Assembly (NCBI GenBank): GCA_965223035.1
Contig: OZ244980.1
Location: 3,596,001 to 3,660,000, forward strand
Direction of reading: 5' to 3'
DNA length: 64,000 nt
DNA from: CAMDPA01 sp965223035
GTDB lineage: Bacteria > Pseudomonadota > Alphaproteobacteria > Rhizobiales > Hyphomicrobiaceae
Below are positions 26,523 through 35,609 of this stretch, in pieces. A program made the translations under genes and the position numbers. Each line of letters starts with the position of its first letter. Position 1 is the first letter of the stretch. The notes under the pieces are model-generated. The model searched no databases. It was not told the origin of the DNA and saw only the letters and a program-made list of their open reading frames with translations.

Positions 26523-27707
26523 CTACGCTTGCACCACCTCGAACGGTAGCGCCACCGGACTGCGGAAATTGGAAGACGAAATCCACTCCAGCGTGTTGGT
26601 CGTCAGCCGATATTCCGGAATACGCTGCAAGAACCGGCGCATCACCACGTCCGTCACCAATCGGGCCATCTGGCTGCCCAAGCAGAAGTGCTTGCCGCCG
26701 CCGAAGCCCAAATGTCCGCTCGGCCGTCGCTCGATGTCGTAGACGTGGGGAATCGGAAACTTACGCCAGTCGCGATTGGCGGCGCCGAAGCAGAGCGCGA
26801 CCGGGTCACCGGCCCGCATGGTCTGACCGTGCATCTCATGGTCGTGCGTCAACACGCGCTTGAAACGCTGCGCCGAGGTGTTGAACCGCAACGACTCCTC
26901 GATCGCTTGCGGCAACAAACTGGGATCGGCGACAATGCGACGGCGCGCGTCGGGGTAGTCATGCAGATTGAGCGCCAACATCGTCATGAAGCTCGACAAC
27001 GATTCGATACCGGCCATCACGAAGGTGGCCGACGTCATTACGATCTCGCTATCGCTCAACCGCTCACCATCGATCTCGACCTCGGCCAGCAGGGTGATGA
27101 GATCGTCGGAAGGATGTTGGCGCCGTTGAGCCACCTCGTTCGACAAGAACTCGGCCAGATCGGAAAACGCGGCGATCTGCTCTGCGTTGCGGCCGCGGAC
27201 CGATTTGTCGGTGGAGATCGCCAACACCACCTTGCGGCGGATCTCGGCGGGATCGCGATCCGGCAACCCCATCAACCGCAACAGCGTCGGCACCGTGATG
27301 GCACTGGAATACTCCGTCACGAAATCGAACTGGCCCTTCTCCACGATCCGGTCCAGCGCCGCATCGGCCAACGCCGTCAGCGGCTCGATCAGATGCTCGT
27401 TGTTCTTCTTCAAGAATGCGGCCTGTGAAAGTGCGCGCAGTCGATCATGGCGCGGCGGATCGGTCGACCCCAGCGTGTTGCCCGCGCGACCGGGAATCTC
27501 GTCGATCAGATTGCCCTGGGTGGAGGAAAAGGTTTGCCAATCCTGGGCGGCGCCAGCGACATCATCGAAACGCGTCAGGATCCAAATCTGCCCGGTCTCG
27601 CACCAATAGGCCGGCGCCTCCTCCTGCAGGCTGCTGTAATAGGGGAAGGGGTTGGAGTCGATCTCAGGCGAATAAAGATCGAAGTAAGGCTGCGTCGCCG
27701 CTGTCAT
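26523..27707 (-). CDS. Cytochrome P450
   Basis: 394 residues from the ATG at 27707, with GGGAG about 8 nt upstream (a GTG nine bases earlier is an alternative). I-helix oxygen-binding segment FVMAGIESLSSF, K-helix ExxR as EESLR, and heme-thiolate motif FGGGKHFCLGSQMAR with the cysteine ligand. It is a soluble bacterial class I P450, needing a ferredoxin and reductase that are not encoded nearby. The I-helix has Glu-Ser where most have Asp/Glu-Thr. It sits upstream of, and codirectional after, an SDR gene; the substrate is unknown. Confidence 0.93.
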   Translation of the reverse strand: MTAATQPYFDLYSPEIDSNPFPYYSSLQEEAPAYWCETGQIWILTRFDDVAGAAQDWQTFSSTQGNLIDEIPGRAGNTLGSTDPPRHDRLRALSQAAFLKKNNEHLIEPLTALADAALDRIVEKGQFDFVTEYSSAITVPTLLRLMGLPDRDPAEIRRKVVLAISTDKSVRGRNAEQIAAFSDLAEFLSNEVAQRRQHPSDDLITLLAEVEIDGERLSDSEIVMTSATFVMAGIESLSSFMTMLALNLHDYPDARRRIVADPSLLPQAIEESLRFNTSAQRFKRVLTHDHEMHGQTMRAGDPVALCFGAANRDWRKFPIPHVYDIERRPSGHLGFGGGKHFCLGSQMARLVTDVVMRRFLQRIPEYRLTTNTLEWISSSNFRSPVALPFEVVQA

Positions 27708-27881
27708 CGCTATCACTCCCGGCCGCCGTCGCTCTCTGGCGTACTCACATGATCGTAACCTAAGCTGGATCGGCCCGAGCGGGCAACCACCATGATGCGC
27801 GACGCTGGCTCCTGAAAAATCGGTTCGCTAATGAACGCGGCCGCCTGCCGCACATGGACATCACGCGACATCGCGCGCCAA

Positions 27882-28646
27882 TCAGTGCGCGGTCTGACCA
27901 CCGTCAACCACGACCGCCGATCCGTTGACGTATGAGGCCGCGTCGGACACCAGGAACGCGGCGACGTTGGCGATTTCGATGCACTCCGCCATGCGCCCCA
28001 AGGGCACCTCCTCCAAATGGGAGCTGCGGCTGCTCAGACCGGCTTCGATGTAGCCCTTCAACCGCGGCGACAAGGTCGGCCCAGGACAGATGGCGTTGAC
28101 CCGCAGCCCCATCCGGCCGTAGTCGGTCGCCAATTGCCGCGTAAGATTGACGATAGCCCCTTTGGACGCGCAATAGACCGGCATCAACGGATTGCCGACC
28201 AACCCATAGGACGAAGCGACGTTCAATATCGCCGGTTGTTCAGCCTTCATCAACAGCGGAATAAATGCCCGACACATGAAATAGGCCGCGTCGAGGTTCA
28301 CACTCATGATCTCGCGCCATTTTTCGGTCGACAGGTCCGTTATGGAGGATCGGAAATTGTTGCCGGCGTTGTTGATCAGGGCCTTCAGTCGGCCCCAGCG
28401 GCCTTCGACGGCCGCCGCCAAGGCGATCACCTCGTCCTCCTTGGAGACGTCGGTGCGAAATCCCGCGCAGGCAGCGCCGCGCTGGCGCAATAGATGTTCG
28501 ATCGCCTTTAGACTATCGGGGTTTTGCTCGGCGATGATCACGGTCGCGCCAAGCTCCGCCAACACCTCGGCACAAGCTTGACCGATGCCGGAGCCGCCTC
28601 CGGTGACCAAGACCGCCTCACCGTTGAATTGCAGCTGCTTCAGCAT
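27882..28646 (-). CDS. Short-chain dehydrogenase/reductase
   Basis: 254 residues from the ATG at 28646, chosen for a near-perfect AGGAGGT seven bases upstream. Cofactor loop TGGGSGIG, NNAGNN, catalytic Ser in SSYGLV and YCASK. This is a classical SDR, NAD(P)-dependent. The family oxidises or reduces hydroxyl/keto groups; the substrate cannot be read. It precedes the P450 gene on the same strand (174-bp gap) and is divergent from an LLM oxidoreductase, suggesting a small catabolic cluster. Confidence 0.92.
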   Translation of the reverse strand: MLKQLQFNGEAVLVTGGGSGIGQACAEVLAELGATVIIAEQNPDSLKAIEHLLRQRGAACAGFRTDVSKEDEVIALAAAVEGRWGRLKALINNAGNNFRSSITDLSTEKWREIMSVNLDAAYFMCRAFIPLLMKAEQPAILNVASSYGLVGNPLMPVYCASKGAIVNLTRQLATDYGRMGLRVNAICPGPTLSPRLKGYIEAGLSSRSSHLEEVPLGRMAECIEIANVAAFLVSDAASYVNGSAVVVDGGQTAH

Positions 28647-28937
28647 AGACACCTCCTCTTCGCCTCCAGTGGCCCGCTTTGCTTCGACCCAGTGCTCCCA
28701 CTCTAACGCTCGGCACCCCAGCATCGGCCCGGAGCCCAAGTCTAAGCCGTTTTGCGCTCTGGAATAACCAACGCTTGGCGACCCGCGCTCACAACCAAGC
28801 GTTCGATCAAGAACACGAGCACGCTTGCTTTAGGGTCCAGAACGGTGCGCGTTGTTTGGACCCGATCGTCGTTGCCGCCCAAATAGCCCGCGCCGTGGCC
28901 GCTGCGACCCATTTCACGGTCATTCAGGACGCGACGC

Positions 28938-28960
28938 CTAGAGCAACTTTAAGAGCGATC
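28938..28960 (+). repeat. Family-1 element relic
   Basis: CTAGAGCAAC followed by TTTAAGAGCGATC, joining the family-1 left end directly to the linker seen after the hairpin at 46866-46892; the hairpin itself is missing. Confidence 0.55.
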
Positions 28961-29108
28961 ACGGTGGGCGGCGAACAGCGTCACGCCTCGTGCGCTCTCG
29001 CCAGGCTTATTGCTCCGTGCGCATGCGGCCAGTATCCTCTCAAGGTCGGTGCAACCTCGCAGAGCAACCTGCGATCGCAGCCTGAGCCGAGCAGGGCCTT
29101 CGTCATCC

Positions 29109-29168
29109 CAAATCACAGGCCAAATCACAGGCCTACCCACAGGCCAAATCCCAGGCCAAATCACAGGG
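29109..29168 (+). repeat. 12-bp tandem array reaching the ribosome-binding site of the LLM gene
   Basis: Five units of CAAATCACAGGC (third and fourth imperfect). The last unit ends CACAGGG, and together with the next base provides the GGGAG ribosome-binding site of the gene starting at 29179. Confidence 0.9.
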
Positions 29169-29178
29169 AGTCCCCGTT

Positions 29179-30378
29179 ATGCGGGTCATGAGCTTTCATT
29201 TGATGCCCTATGCCGACCTCGATCTCAGTGTGAAGGATGCCTACCGCAGCGTCTGGGTGGTGCTGCCCAACAGCCATTTCGATCCGGTGAAAGGGCACCA
29301 GCTTTACAATCGCTATCTCGACGAATTGGAGTTGGCGGCTGAACTGGGCTTCGACGGCGTGTGCGTCAACGAGCATCATCAAAATGCCTACGGCTTGATG
29401 CCGTCGCCCGTGGTCACCGCCTCGGCGCTCAGTCGCAGGGTGAAGGAGGCCAAGATCGCAATCCTCGGTAACGCCTTCTGTCTACGCGACAACCCGCTCA
29501 CGCTGGCCGAAGAGCACGCGATGATCGACTGCATCACCGGCGGTCGCTTGATCTCCGGGTTCGTTCGAGGCGTCGGCGCGGAGTATTTCTCACTGGCGGT
29601 CAACCCGGTGTGGAGCCTGGAGCGCCATCAAGAGGCTCATGATTTGGTGATCCGTGCCTGGACCGAAACGGGGCCGTTCGCCTTTGAAGGCAAGCACTAC
29701 CATTTCGAGTACGTGAATATTTGGCCGCGGCCGTTTCAAAAGCCGCATCCGCCGATTTGGTGTCCGAGCCAGGGAAGTCTGGAAACCATCGAATGGGCCG
29801 CCCATCCGGACCGACGCTACGTTTATCTGCAAACCTACAGTGCAACCTCATCGGTCAAACGCTATCTCGACCTCTACCGGGAAACGGCGCAGCGAAAATA
29901 TGGCTACACCGCTAGCTCCTCTCAGCTGGGGTGGTGCGCTCCAATCTTTGTCGGCGACAGCGATGCGCAGGCGATCGAACAGGCCAGGCCGCACATCGAA
30001 GCGATGTTCAACGTGTACCTGCCCAAGGTCTCCCAGCTGATGTTTTTCCCACCGGGTTATATGTCGAACGCCTCGCTAAAAAATATTCTGTCGCACAAGC
30101 CGGCGGCTCGCTACGAGAAAACGACGATCGAAAGTCTGATGGAAAAAGGTATCTTCATTTGCGGGAGCCCAGACACCGTGCGCGAACGGTTGATCGCCTG
30201 CCATCGTGACATGGGCTTCCAAGAATTGTTGACGTTGCTGCAGTTTGGCACAATGCCGGCCAACGTGGCTGAAGCCAACATTCGGCGCTTCGCAGCGGAG
30301 GTGCTGCCCGCGTTACAAGAGGTCAATGATGGGAACTACCGCGGCTTCGAGCCTGCCGCCGCGATCGCCGCCCATTAA
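29179..30378 (+). CDS. LLM-class (luciferase-like) flavin monooxygenase
   Basis: 399 residues, ATG at 29179 with GGGAG nine bases upstream. Bacterial luciferase-type TIM barrel: CVNEHHQNAYGLMPSP, GRLISGFVRGVGAEYF and FICGSPDTVRERL near the C-terminus. These enzymes use reduced FMN (or F420) to oxygenate small molecules. A separate reductase would be needed. It diverges from the SDR–P450 pair. The substrate is unknown. Confidence 0.9.
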   Translation: MRVMSFHLMPYADLDLSVKDAYRSVWVVLPNSHFDPVKGHQLYNRYLDELELAAELGFDGVCVNEHHQNAYGLMPSPVVTASALSRRVKEAKIAILGNAFCLRDNPLTLAEEHAMIDCITGGRLISGFVRGVGAEYFSLAVNPVWSLERHQEAHDLVIRAWTETGPFAFEGKHYHFEYVNIWPRPFQKPHPPIWCPSQGSLETIEWAAHPDRRYVYLQTYSATSSVKRYLDLYRETAQRKYGYTASSSQLGWCAPIFVGDSDAQAIEQARPHIEAMFNVYLPKVSQLMFFPPGYMSNASLKNILSHKPAARYEKTTIESLMEKGIFICGSPDTVRERLIACHRDMGFQELLTLLQFGTMPANVAEANIRRFAAEVLPALQEVNDGNYRGFEPAAAIAAH

Positions 30379-30598
30379 CGCGGCCACAACCGCGCGAAAT
30401 CAGCGAGCTTGGCAACGCCAAGTCGAGCTCAGCCCAGATCAAGCCGTGCTCCTAGCGAAGCAACCGGCCGGGTTGTGCAGCGGTCGTATTGGCACGCAAC
30501 AAACAACCCAAAAATTTTCGGCGCCGCGGACACAATTCCAACACACGATCCGGCAACTTCTCAGCCAGGAGGCGCTGCACAGATGGAGATGAGGAAAC

Positions 30599-31231
30599 GT
30601 GTTCACGCGTAGGTCCGAATCGAGGGTTGTTGAGCCCCAGTCGCCCGAGTCAAAACGTTTTGCGGACCAGACGGGCATGCAAAATCGAAATGAAACGGTT
30701 ATTGTCGTACCACCGACAAAATATCCTCACGGTGATGGTCACGGCCATGCTCCGCCACCCTTGCCCGGAGTTGGCATGGGCGCGACTGCAGGGCCGAGTA
30801 TGACCGGTGCCAACGACGTCCAACAATCTGTGATTGGCGAAGACCTGACCATTGAAGGATCTTCGATCACCATCCGCTGCCGTGGTGCCTTGTGCATCAA
30901 CGGCAATATCCAAGCTGAGTTGCACAGCCAAGAGCTGGTTGTGGGGCCGTCGGGTACTGTGTCGGGCTCCATCGCCGCCGACAAAGTCGACGTTCACGGT
31001 AAGGTCAGCGGAACGATTATGGGGACCAAGGTGGTGCTGTACGGCACGGCGGATGTCGAAGGCGACATCCACGCCAAGTCGCTGCGAATGGAAGATGGTG
31101 CCGGCTTTGAGGGACGATCGCGCAGGGTCGCAGACTCCGACATCATTACGCCGCAATTGGTCGCGGCGGAGCCTGGTCCCGTCGTCGTTCCTGTGCCAGT
31201 CAAGCGCGACGTGCCGATTTCGGGCACTTGA
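30599..31231 (+). CDS. Bactofilin-like polymer-forming protein
   Basis: 210 residues from the GTG at 30599 with GAGG four bases upstream; an ATG at 30677 is possible but lacks a site. A disordered His/Pro/Gly-rich N-terminus (about 27-70) is followed by a bactofilin beta-helix (about 75-170) with regular valine/isoleucine repeats such as VVGPSGTVSGSIAADKVDV and GKVSGTIMGTKVVLYG. Bactofilins self-assemble without nucleotide and act in cell shape or polar organisation. The C-terminal about 40 residues are Pro/Val-rich. No M23 peptidase, a frequent partner, is adjacent. Confidence 0.85.
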   Translation: MFTRRSESRVVEPQSPESKRFADQTGMQNRNETVIVVPPTKYPHGDGHGHAPPPLPGVGMGATAGPSMTGANDVQQSVIGEDLTIEGSSITIRCRGALCINGNIQAELHSQELVVGPSGTVSGSIAADKVDVHGKVSGTIMGTKVVLYGTADVEGDIHAKSLRMEDGAGFEGRSRRVADSDIITPQLVAAEPGPVVVPVPVKRDVPISGT

Positions 31232-31273
31232 TTGAAGGCTCAGCTTGGCCCGGGTAGACCCTCGCCCGCCTTT

Positions 31274-31295
31274 CCTTCGCCCACCTGGGTGAAGG
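31274..31295. terminator. Possible terminator-like hairpin between convergent genes
   Basis: CCTTCGCCCA pairs with TGGGTGAAGG (one G-T pair) around a 2-nt loop, between the 3' ends of the bactofilin gene and prs. No T-run follows on either strand, so termination is uncertain. Confidence 0.35.
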
Positions 31296-31374
31296 TCGGG
31301 CTGCCGCAAGAGGGCACCGGTCTGCCAGCCAACCACGCCAGCTCAAGCGCGAACTGAGGCGAACAACAAACCGG

Positions 31375-32382
31375 TCAGTAATCGTAAAACAAGCTGGATA
31401 CACTCTCGTCCTGAGAGGTTCGCCTGATCGCTTCGGCGATCAGCGGGGCAACCGTAAGCACCTTGATATTCTTCGAAGATAGCACGGCCTGCGTCGGCTG
31501 GATGGTGTCGGTGATGTGCAGCGCCGATAACTGCGAATCGCCGATCCGCTCCACGGCATTGCCAGACAGCACCCCGTGCGTGATATAGCCCATGACCTCT
31601 TGGGCACCCTGCTCCAGCAGTGCCTCGGCTGCATTACACAGCGTTCCACCCGAATCGACGATATCGTCGACCAAAATGCAGCGCTTGCCGCTGACATTGC
31701 CGATCACGGTGATCGCTTCGATCTCACCGGGTCGCCGCCGCTGCTTGTCGCAAATGGCAATCGGGGCCTCAATTCGCTTGGCCAGGGCTCGTGCCCGCAC
31801 CACGCCGCCGACGTCCGGTGACACCACCACGATGTTGCTGAGATCAAACCGGTCCTTGATGTCGCGCACCATAACCGGCGCGGCAAACAGATTATCGGCA
31901 GGGATGTCGAAAAATCCTTGGATCTGGCCGGCGTGCAAATCGACGGTCAGCAAGCGCGTGGTGCCCGCCCGCTCGATCAGATTGGCGACCAGCTTGGCCG
32001 AGATCGGCGTGCGCGGGCCTGGCTTGCGATCCTGTCGGGCGTAGCCAAAATAGGGCATCACCGCGGTCACCCGTCTCGCCGACGCGCGCTTCAGCGCGTC
32101 GACCAGGATCAGCAGCTCCATCAGATTGTCGTTGGCGGGATAAGCCGTCGGTTGGATGATGAAAACATCCTGCCCGCGCACATTCTCTTGGATCTCAACG
32201 AAGATCTCGTGATCACTGAACCGCTTGCAAAACCCCTTGGTCAGATCCTGGCCGAGCACGGTGCAGATATCTTCTGCCAATGGTCGATTGCCATTGCCGG
32301 CGACAAGCTTGAAATGGCGCTTGTTACTAACATAACCTGACTTCTTTCGGGACAGGTTGCTCATGGCTCCGGCCGCGTCCAT
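31375..32382 (-). CDS. prs: Ribose-phosphate pyrophosphokinase
   Basis: 335 residues; an ATG at 32364 (MSNLSRKKSG) would give 329. Motifs: FSDHEIFVEIQENVRGQDVF, the ATP-binding PYFGYARQDRKPGPRTPIS and the PRPP-binding loop ILVDDIVDSGGTL. It makes PRPP from ribose 5-phosphate and ATP for nucleotide, histidine and tryptophan synthesis. An upstream lipoprotein gene is on the same strand with a 222-bp gap. Confidence 0.96.
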   Translation of the reverse strand: MDAAGAMSNLSRKKSGYVSNKRHFKLVAGNGNRPLAEDICTVLGQDLTKGFCKRFSDHEIFVEIQENVRGQDVFIIQPTAYPANDNLMELLILVDALKRASARRVTAVMPYFGYARQDRKPGPRTPISAKLVANLIERAGTTRLLTVDLHAGQIQGFFDIPADNLFAAPVMVRDIKDRFDLSNIVVVSPDVGGVVRARALAKRIEAPIAICDKQRRRPGEIEAITVIGNVSGKRCILVDDIVDSGGTLCNAAEALLEQGAQEVMGYITHGVLSGNAVERIGDSQLSALHITDTIQPTQAVLSSKNIKVLTVAPLIAEAIRRTSQDESVSSLFYDY

Positions 32383-32604
32383 CGTGGTTCCGGCCGCCTC
32401 TTAGCAAGCCTGCCAACACCTTGTAAATCCCAGCGTGGGCGGTTTATGTCGGAATCATGTCGGCATCCACACGTAGTTGCGCCCGCCGACCTCAATGGGC
32501 TGGTCCGCTCCGCTACTGGAGATTTGCCGCCACCCATCCGAATGTCCGACTGAATCGGAGGCCCCGGCCAGCAAACGCCGGAACCTGCCGTGGTCCATGC
32601 CCTG

Positions 32605-33690
32605 TTAGCCGCGCGATCTGCGGGCCGTGGTCCGCGAAGCCGCCGCGCTCGCCCTTCGGTTCTCTTCGATTAATGATTTGATCTTCACCGCTGCGCCTTG
32701 CGCGGCATCATGAGCAACATTGCCCCATGCTCCGTTCAATGATCCCGCCGCGATCTCATTGTTTTGCGTCACCGTGGCCAGCTCGATGCCGTTCGGATCG
32801 GTGACCTTCCAATCAATTTTGATCGGCTGACGGCCATTCTTGGTCCGACCCATCGTCACTTTACCTGCCACCGCATAGTTGCGTTGGCCCGGCTGCCCGA
32901 TGGCAATGCCGGCCCCTTGTAGCTTCTGGCGCATCGCATTGGTCAACGCGGCGTTACCGTCGCCTGGAGCGCCGGCCACCCGCGGCACGACCGCGGATAA
33001 TCGTGAGGATCGGACGATGCTGCCAACCGCCGATGAACCGCGCGCTGCTGCCGCCGACGCAACGTTGATCGGCCTGGCGGCCGAAGCGACCGCGGGCGGA
33101 GCACCGATACCGACCGGGGTTTTCGATCTCGGCGGCGGCGCTAGCTTGGCCATCGCTTGAGCCAGCGAGCCTGAGACCTTGCTGGCCATCGCCTGCGTCA
33201 ACTGCGGGGTGACGGCTGACCAGGGATCGCGCGCGCTGCCCCCGCGTGCCAGCTCCTCACCTTGAATCCGGTTGACCCGCTTGCCCTTGGAGTCGACCAG
33301 ATCCCAGATATAGGACACCTTGACCCCGGTTTTCTCCTTGGCCGCAACCATGTAGCCGCGCAGTGTGTAGTCGGCACTGCGTCCGGCCTGGGCGACCGAG
33401 ACCTGCTGTTGCTGCAGCGCCGGCGCCAATTGCGCCTTGATCTGATTGCCCAGCCCTTCCGGCGCCCCAACGACGTTGGCCAGCGCCACGGTCTTCCGAC
33501 TGACGGGTGCCGGTTGGAGCGACGGCGACGGTGTCGCCGTGGCCGTGGTCGTCGACCCGGTACCGCCGGATGTTCCCAAAATACTCGTCGTGCCACACCC
33601 TGCGAATGCAGCACTGAAAAGCACGGCGACGACGGCTAACGCCAGACGATTGATGTTCTGCCATCCCGTGACAGCGTAAGTGGTCGCCAC
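32605..33690 (-). CDS. Putative lipoprotein, unknown function
   Basis: 361 residues. A signal peptide ends in a lipobox (FAGC, Cys at about 32). The mature protein starts with a Gly/Ser/Thr-rich stretch, then a region reading VALANVVGAPEGLGNQIKAQ and YTLRGYMVAAKEKTGVKVSY, which looks like an outer-membrane-associated alpha/beta domain. It continues through an Ala-rich linker (about 185-240) to a second similar-looking half (KLQGAGIAIGQPGQRNYAVAGKV). The two halves may be a duplication. The last residues are Ala/Arg-rich. I do not recognise a named family. Confidence 0.75.
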   Translation of the reverse strand: MATTYAVTGWQNINRLALAVVAVLFSAAFAGCGTTSILGTSGGTGSTTTATATPSPSLQPAPVSRKTVALANVVGAPEGLGNQIKAQLAPALQQQQVSVAQAGRSADYTLRGYMVAAKEKTGVKVSYIWDLVDSKGKRVNRIQGEELARGGSARDPWSAVTPQLTQAMASKVSGSLAQAMAKLAPPPRSKTPVGIGAPPAVASAARPINVASAAAARGSSAVGSIVRSSRLSAVVPRVAGAPGDGNAALTNAMRQKLQGAGIAIGQPGQRNYAVAGKVTMGRTKNGRQPIKIDWKVTDPNGIELATVTQNNEIAAGSLNGAWGNVAHDAAQGAAVKIKSLIEENRRASAAASRTTARRSRG

Positions 33691-33887
33691 GATGACGTCC
33701 CCCTATCTCTTGACCCGCTGTTCCCCGGTGGCCGGCGTACCTACCTTGCGGCCAATTCCTAATCCGGTACCCTCTCATCCGACTCCTAGGCCGATAACAC
33801 TCGACCGTAAAGTGTCAAACCCGAGCCTAGCCCTGAAAAGCATCACCAAACCACGCGAAGCAGCACTGGAAACTGTGGATTTCGCCT

Positions 33888-34664
33888 CTAAGTCACAACG
33901 ATGGCAGAGATTTGACGGCCATAGTCGGGCTCGTGGCACTCTATTGAACGCCGGTAGCTAAAAAAGAGCGAATCATTCGTACGGGTACAAGGGGATTGCT
34001 GCTCAACCGTACGCAGACCAGCTTGCCGCAGACGAAATGCCACGAAGCCCGGCAGATCAAAATGCGGCCGGGCCGCCGCACAGCTGCGTGAGAAAAACCG
34101 GGCATACTCCCGATTCTCGTCCAGAAACGCGGCTTCGAATTCCGGTCCAACCTGATAGGCCGGTTGATTGATCGATGGGCCGACGGCGGCGCTAATCTGG
34201 CTGCGCTGCGCCCCAAGCCACTCCATCTTCTCCAACGTGGCTTCCAGGATCCCGGACAGCGCCCCGCGCCATCCCGCATGCGCGGCTGCAACCACCTTGT
34301 TCGCCGGATCAGCAAACAACACCGGCGTGCAATCCGCAGCCAGGGCCGCAACGATCAGTCCAGGCGTGGCCGTGACCAGCGCGTCGGCCCGAGGCAGCGC
34401 GTCGCGCGGCATCGGCCGATCGACGACGACCGCGCAGGCGCTATGCACCTGGTAGAGCGTCAAGACCTGTTCGGCGGTTCGCTGATCGAGCGATGAGGCC
34501 ACACGTCGCCGATTCTCCGCAACCCTGGCGGTCGCATCTTGGGAGCCGTGACCGCAATTCAGCGACCCGTAGATGCCGTCGGAGACACCGCCCTCACGCG
34601 TGAAAAAGCCATGCCTTATGCCGTCAAGGTCGGCCAGGCATTGGGCTTGGATGCTATCTGCCAT
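33888..34664 (-). CDS. pgeF: PgeF/YfiH laccase-domain protein
   Basis: 258 residues. Family signatures are HGFFTREGGVSDGIYGSLN, the metal-site histidine in QVHS, AADCTPVLF and HAGWRGAL. PgeF removes wrongly inserted amino acids from UDP-MurNAc intermediates in E. coli; other members have purine-nucleoside phosphorylase activity. All expected His/Cys residues are present. It is divergent from the SDR operon starting at 34794. Confidence 0.92.
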   Translation of the reverse strand: MADSIQAQCLADLDGIRHGFFTREGGVSDGIYGSLNCGHGSQDATARVAENRRRVASSLDQRTAEQVLTLYQVHSACAVVVDRPMPRDALPRADALVTATPGLIVAALAADCTPVLFADPANKVVAAAHAGWRGALSGILEATLEKMEWLGAQRSQISAAVGPSINQPAYQVGPEFEAAFLDENREYARFFSRSCAAARPHFDLPGFVAFRLRQAGLRTVEQQSPCTRTNDSLFFSYRRSIECHEPDYGRQISAIVVT

Positions 34665-34793
34665 GTGATTCCCAGCTGGTCGGATGGCGGGCCACGCTGC
34701 ACACCGCTTGCGCCCCGTGTCAAACGGTGCACAATTCTGTAGCCACGTGGTTTGAAGAGCTTACAACAAATCTACATGGGAGCTGCACGCGCC

Positions 34794-35585
34794 ATGGCTA
34801 CACTGGCGTCGCCCGGTCCGTCTCACCGCTTCGATTTGGCGGGACGCGTGGTCGTCGTGACCGGTGGCGGCAAGGGCATCGGCAAGGTCTATGCGCAAGA
34901 ACTCGCCAAGATTGGCGCCCGCGTCTTGGCCGCAGACGTTGACGCTGCTGCGGTAACCGCCGTGGCCGACCGGTTACGCGCCGACGGTCACGTCGCGCTC
35001 GGAACCCAAATCGACATCAGTGACGAAGCTCAGACGCTGGCGATGGCGCACACCGCGCTCGATGCCTGGGGACAGATCGACGTGCTCATCAACAACGCGT
35101 CGTTGATGAGCACGCTGGCGCGCCGCAGCTGGATGGAAATCCCGGTCGAGGAGTGGGACCGTGTGATGGCCGTTAATCTGCGGGGCATGTTCCTGGCGTG
35201 TCGGGCCGTGGTTCCGACCATGCAAGCCCAGGCTTACGGCAAGATCATCAACATTTCCTCGGGTCGGGTTTGGGAAGGCACCCCCAACCGCCTGCACTAC
35301 ACGACGTCGAAGGCGGGGGTCATTGGCTTCACGCGGGCGTTGGCGCGCGAGGTTGCTGAGCACGGAATCTGCGTCAACGCCATTACCCCGGGCAACACCC
35401 AGAGCGAAACCCAAATCGCCAGCTCCGGTGCCAACTATCTGGCCGCGCGGCTGCAAGGTCGCGCATTAAAGCGCGTGCAGCTGCCAGACGATCTGGTCGG
35501 CGCCGTCATGTTTCTGGCCTCAGCAGCCTCCGATTTCATGACCGGGCAAACCCTCAACGTCGACGGCGGTAAGAACATGCACTGA
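34794..35585 (+). CDS. Short-chain dehydrogenase/reductase (first of three)
   Basis: 263 residues from the ATG at 34794, with GGGAG about 11 nt upstream; an ATG at 34776 adds six residues. Cofactor loop TGGGKGIG, NNAS in place of NNAG, catalytic SSGRVWEGT, YTTSK. A classical SDR. It opens a tight plus-strand operon of three SDRs, an LLM monooxygenase and a deacetylase-fold hydrolase (gaps of 24, 24, 30 and -4 bp). The substrate is unknown. Confidence 0.9.
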   Translation: MATLASPGPSHRFDLAGRVVVVTGGGKGIGKVYAQELAKIGARVLAADVDAAAVTAVADRLRADGHVALGTQIDISDEAQTLAMAHTALDAWGQIDVLINNASLMSTLARRSWMEIPVEEWDRVMAVNLRGMFLACRAVVPTMQAQAYGKIINISSGRVWEGTPNRLHYTTSKAGVIGFTRALAREVAEHGICVNAITPGNTQSETQIASSGANYLAARLQGRALKRVQLPDDLVGAVMFLASAASDFMTGQTLNVDGGKNMH

Positions 35586-35609
35586 GCGAGATGGACCTGG
35601 AGTTGGCCG

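Larger units (their letters stand above)
28647..29178. other. Divergent intergenic region between SDR and LLM genes
   Basis: About 530 bp with no supportable ORF. It contains a partial family-1 repeat (28938-28960) and a 12-bp tandem array (29109-29168). Confidence 0.5.

Noticed and set aside
34665..34793. Possible RNA gene in the pgeF–SDR gap
   Set aside because: No tRNA or riboswitch fold could be drawn; it is a short divergent promoter region.
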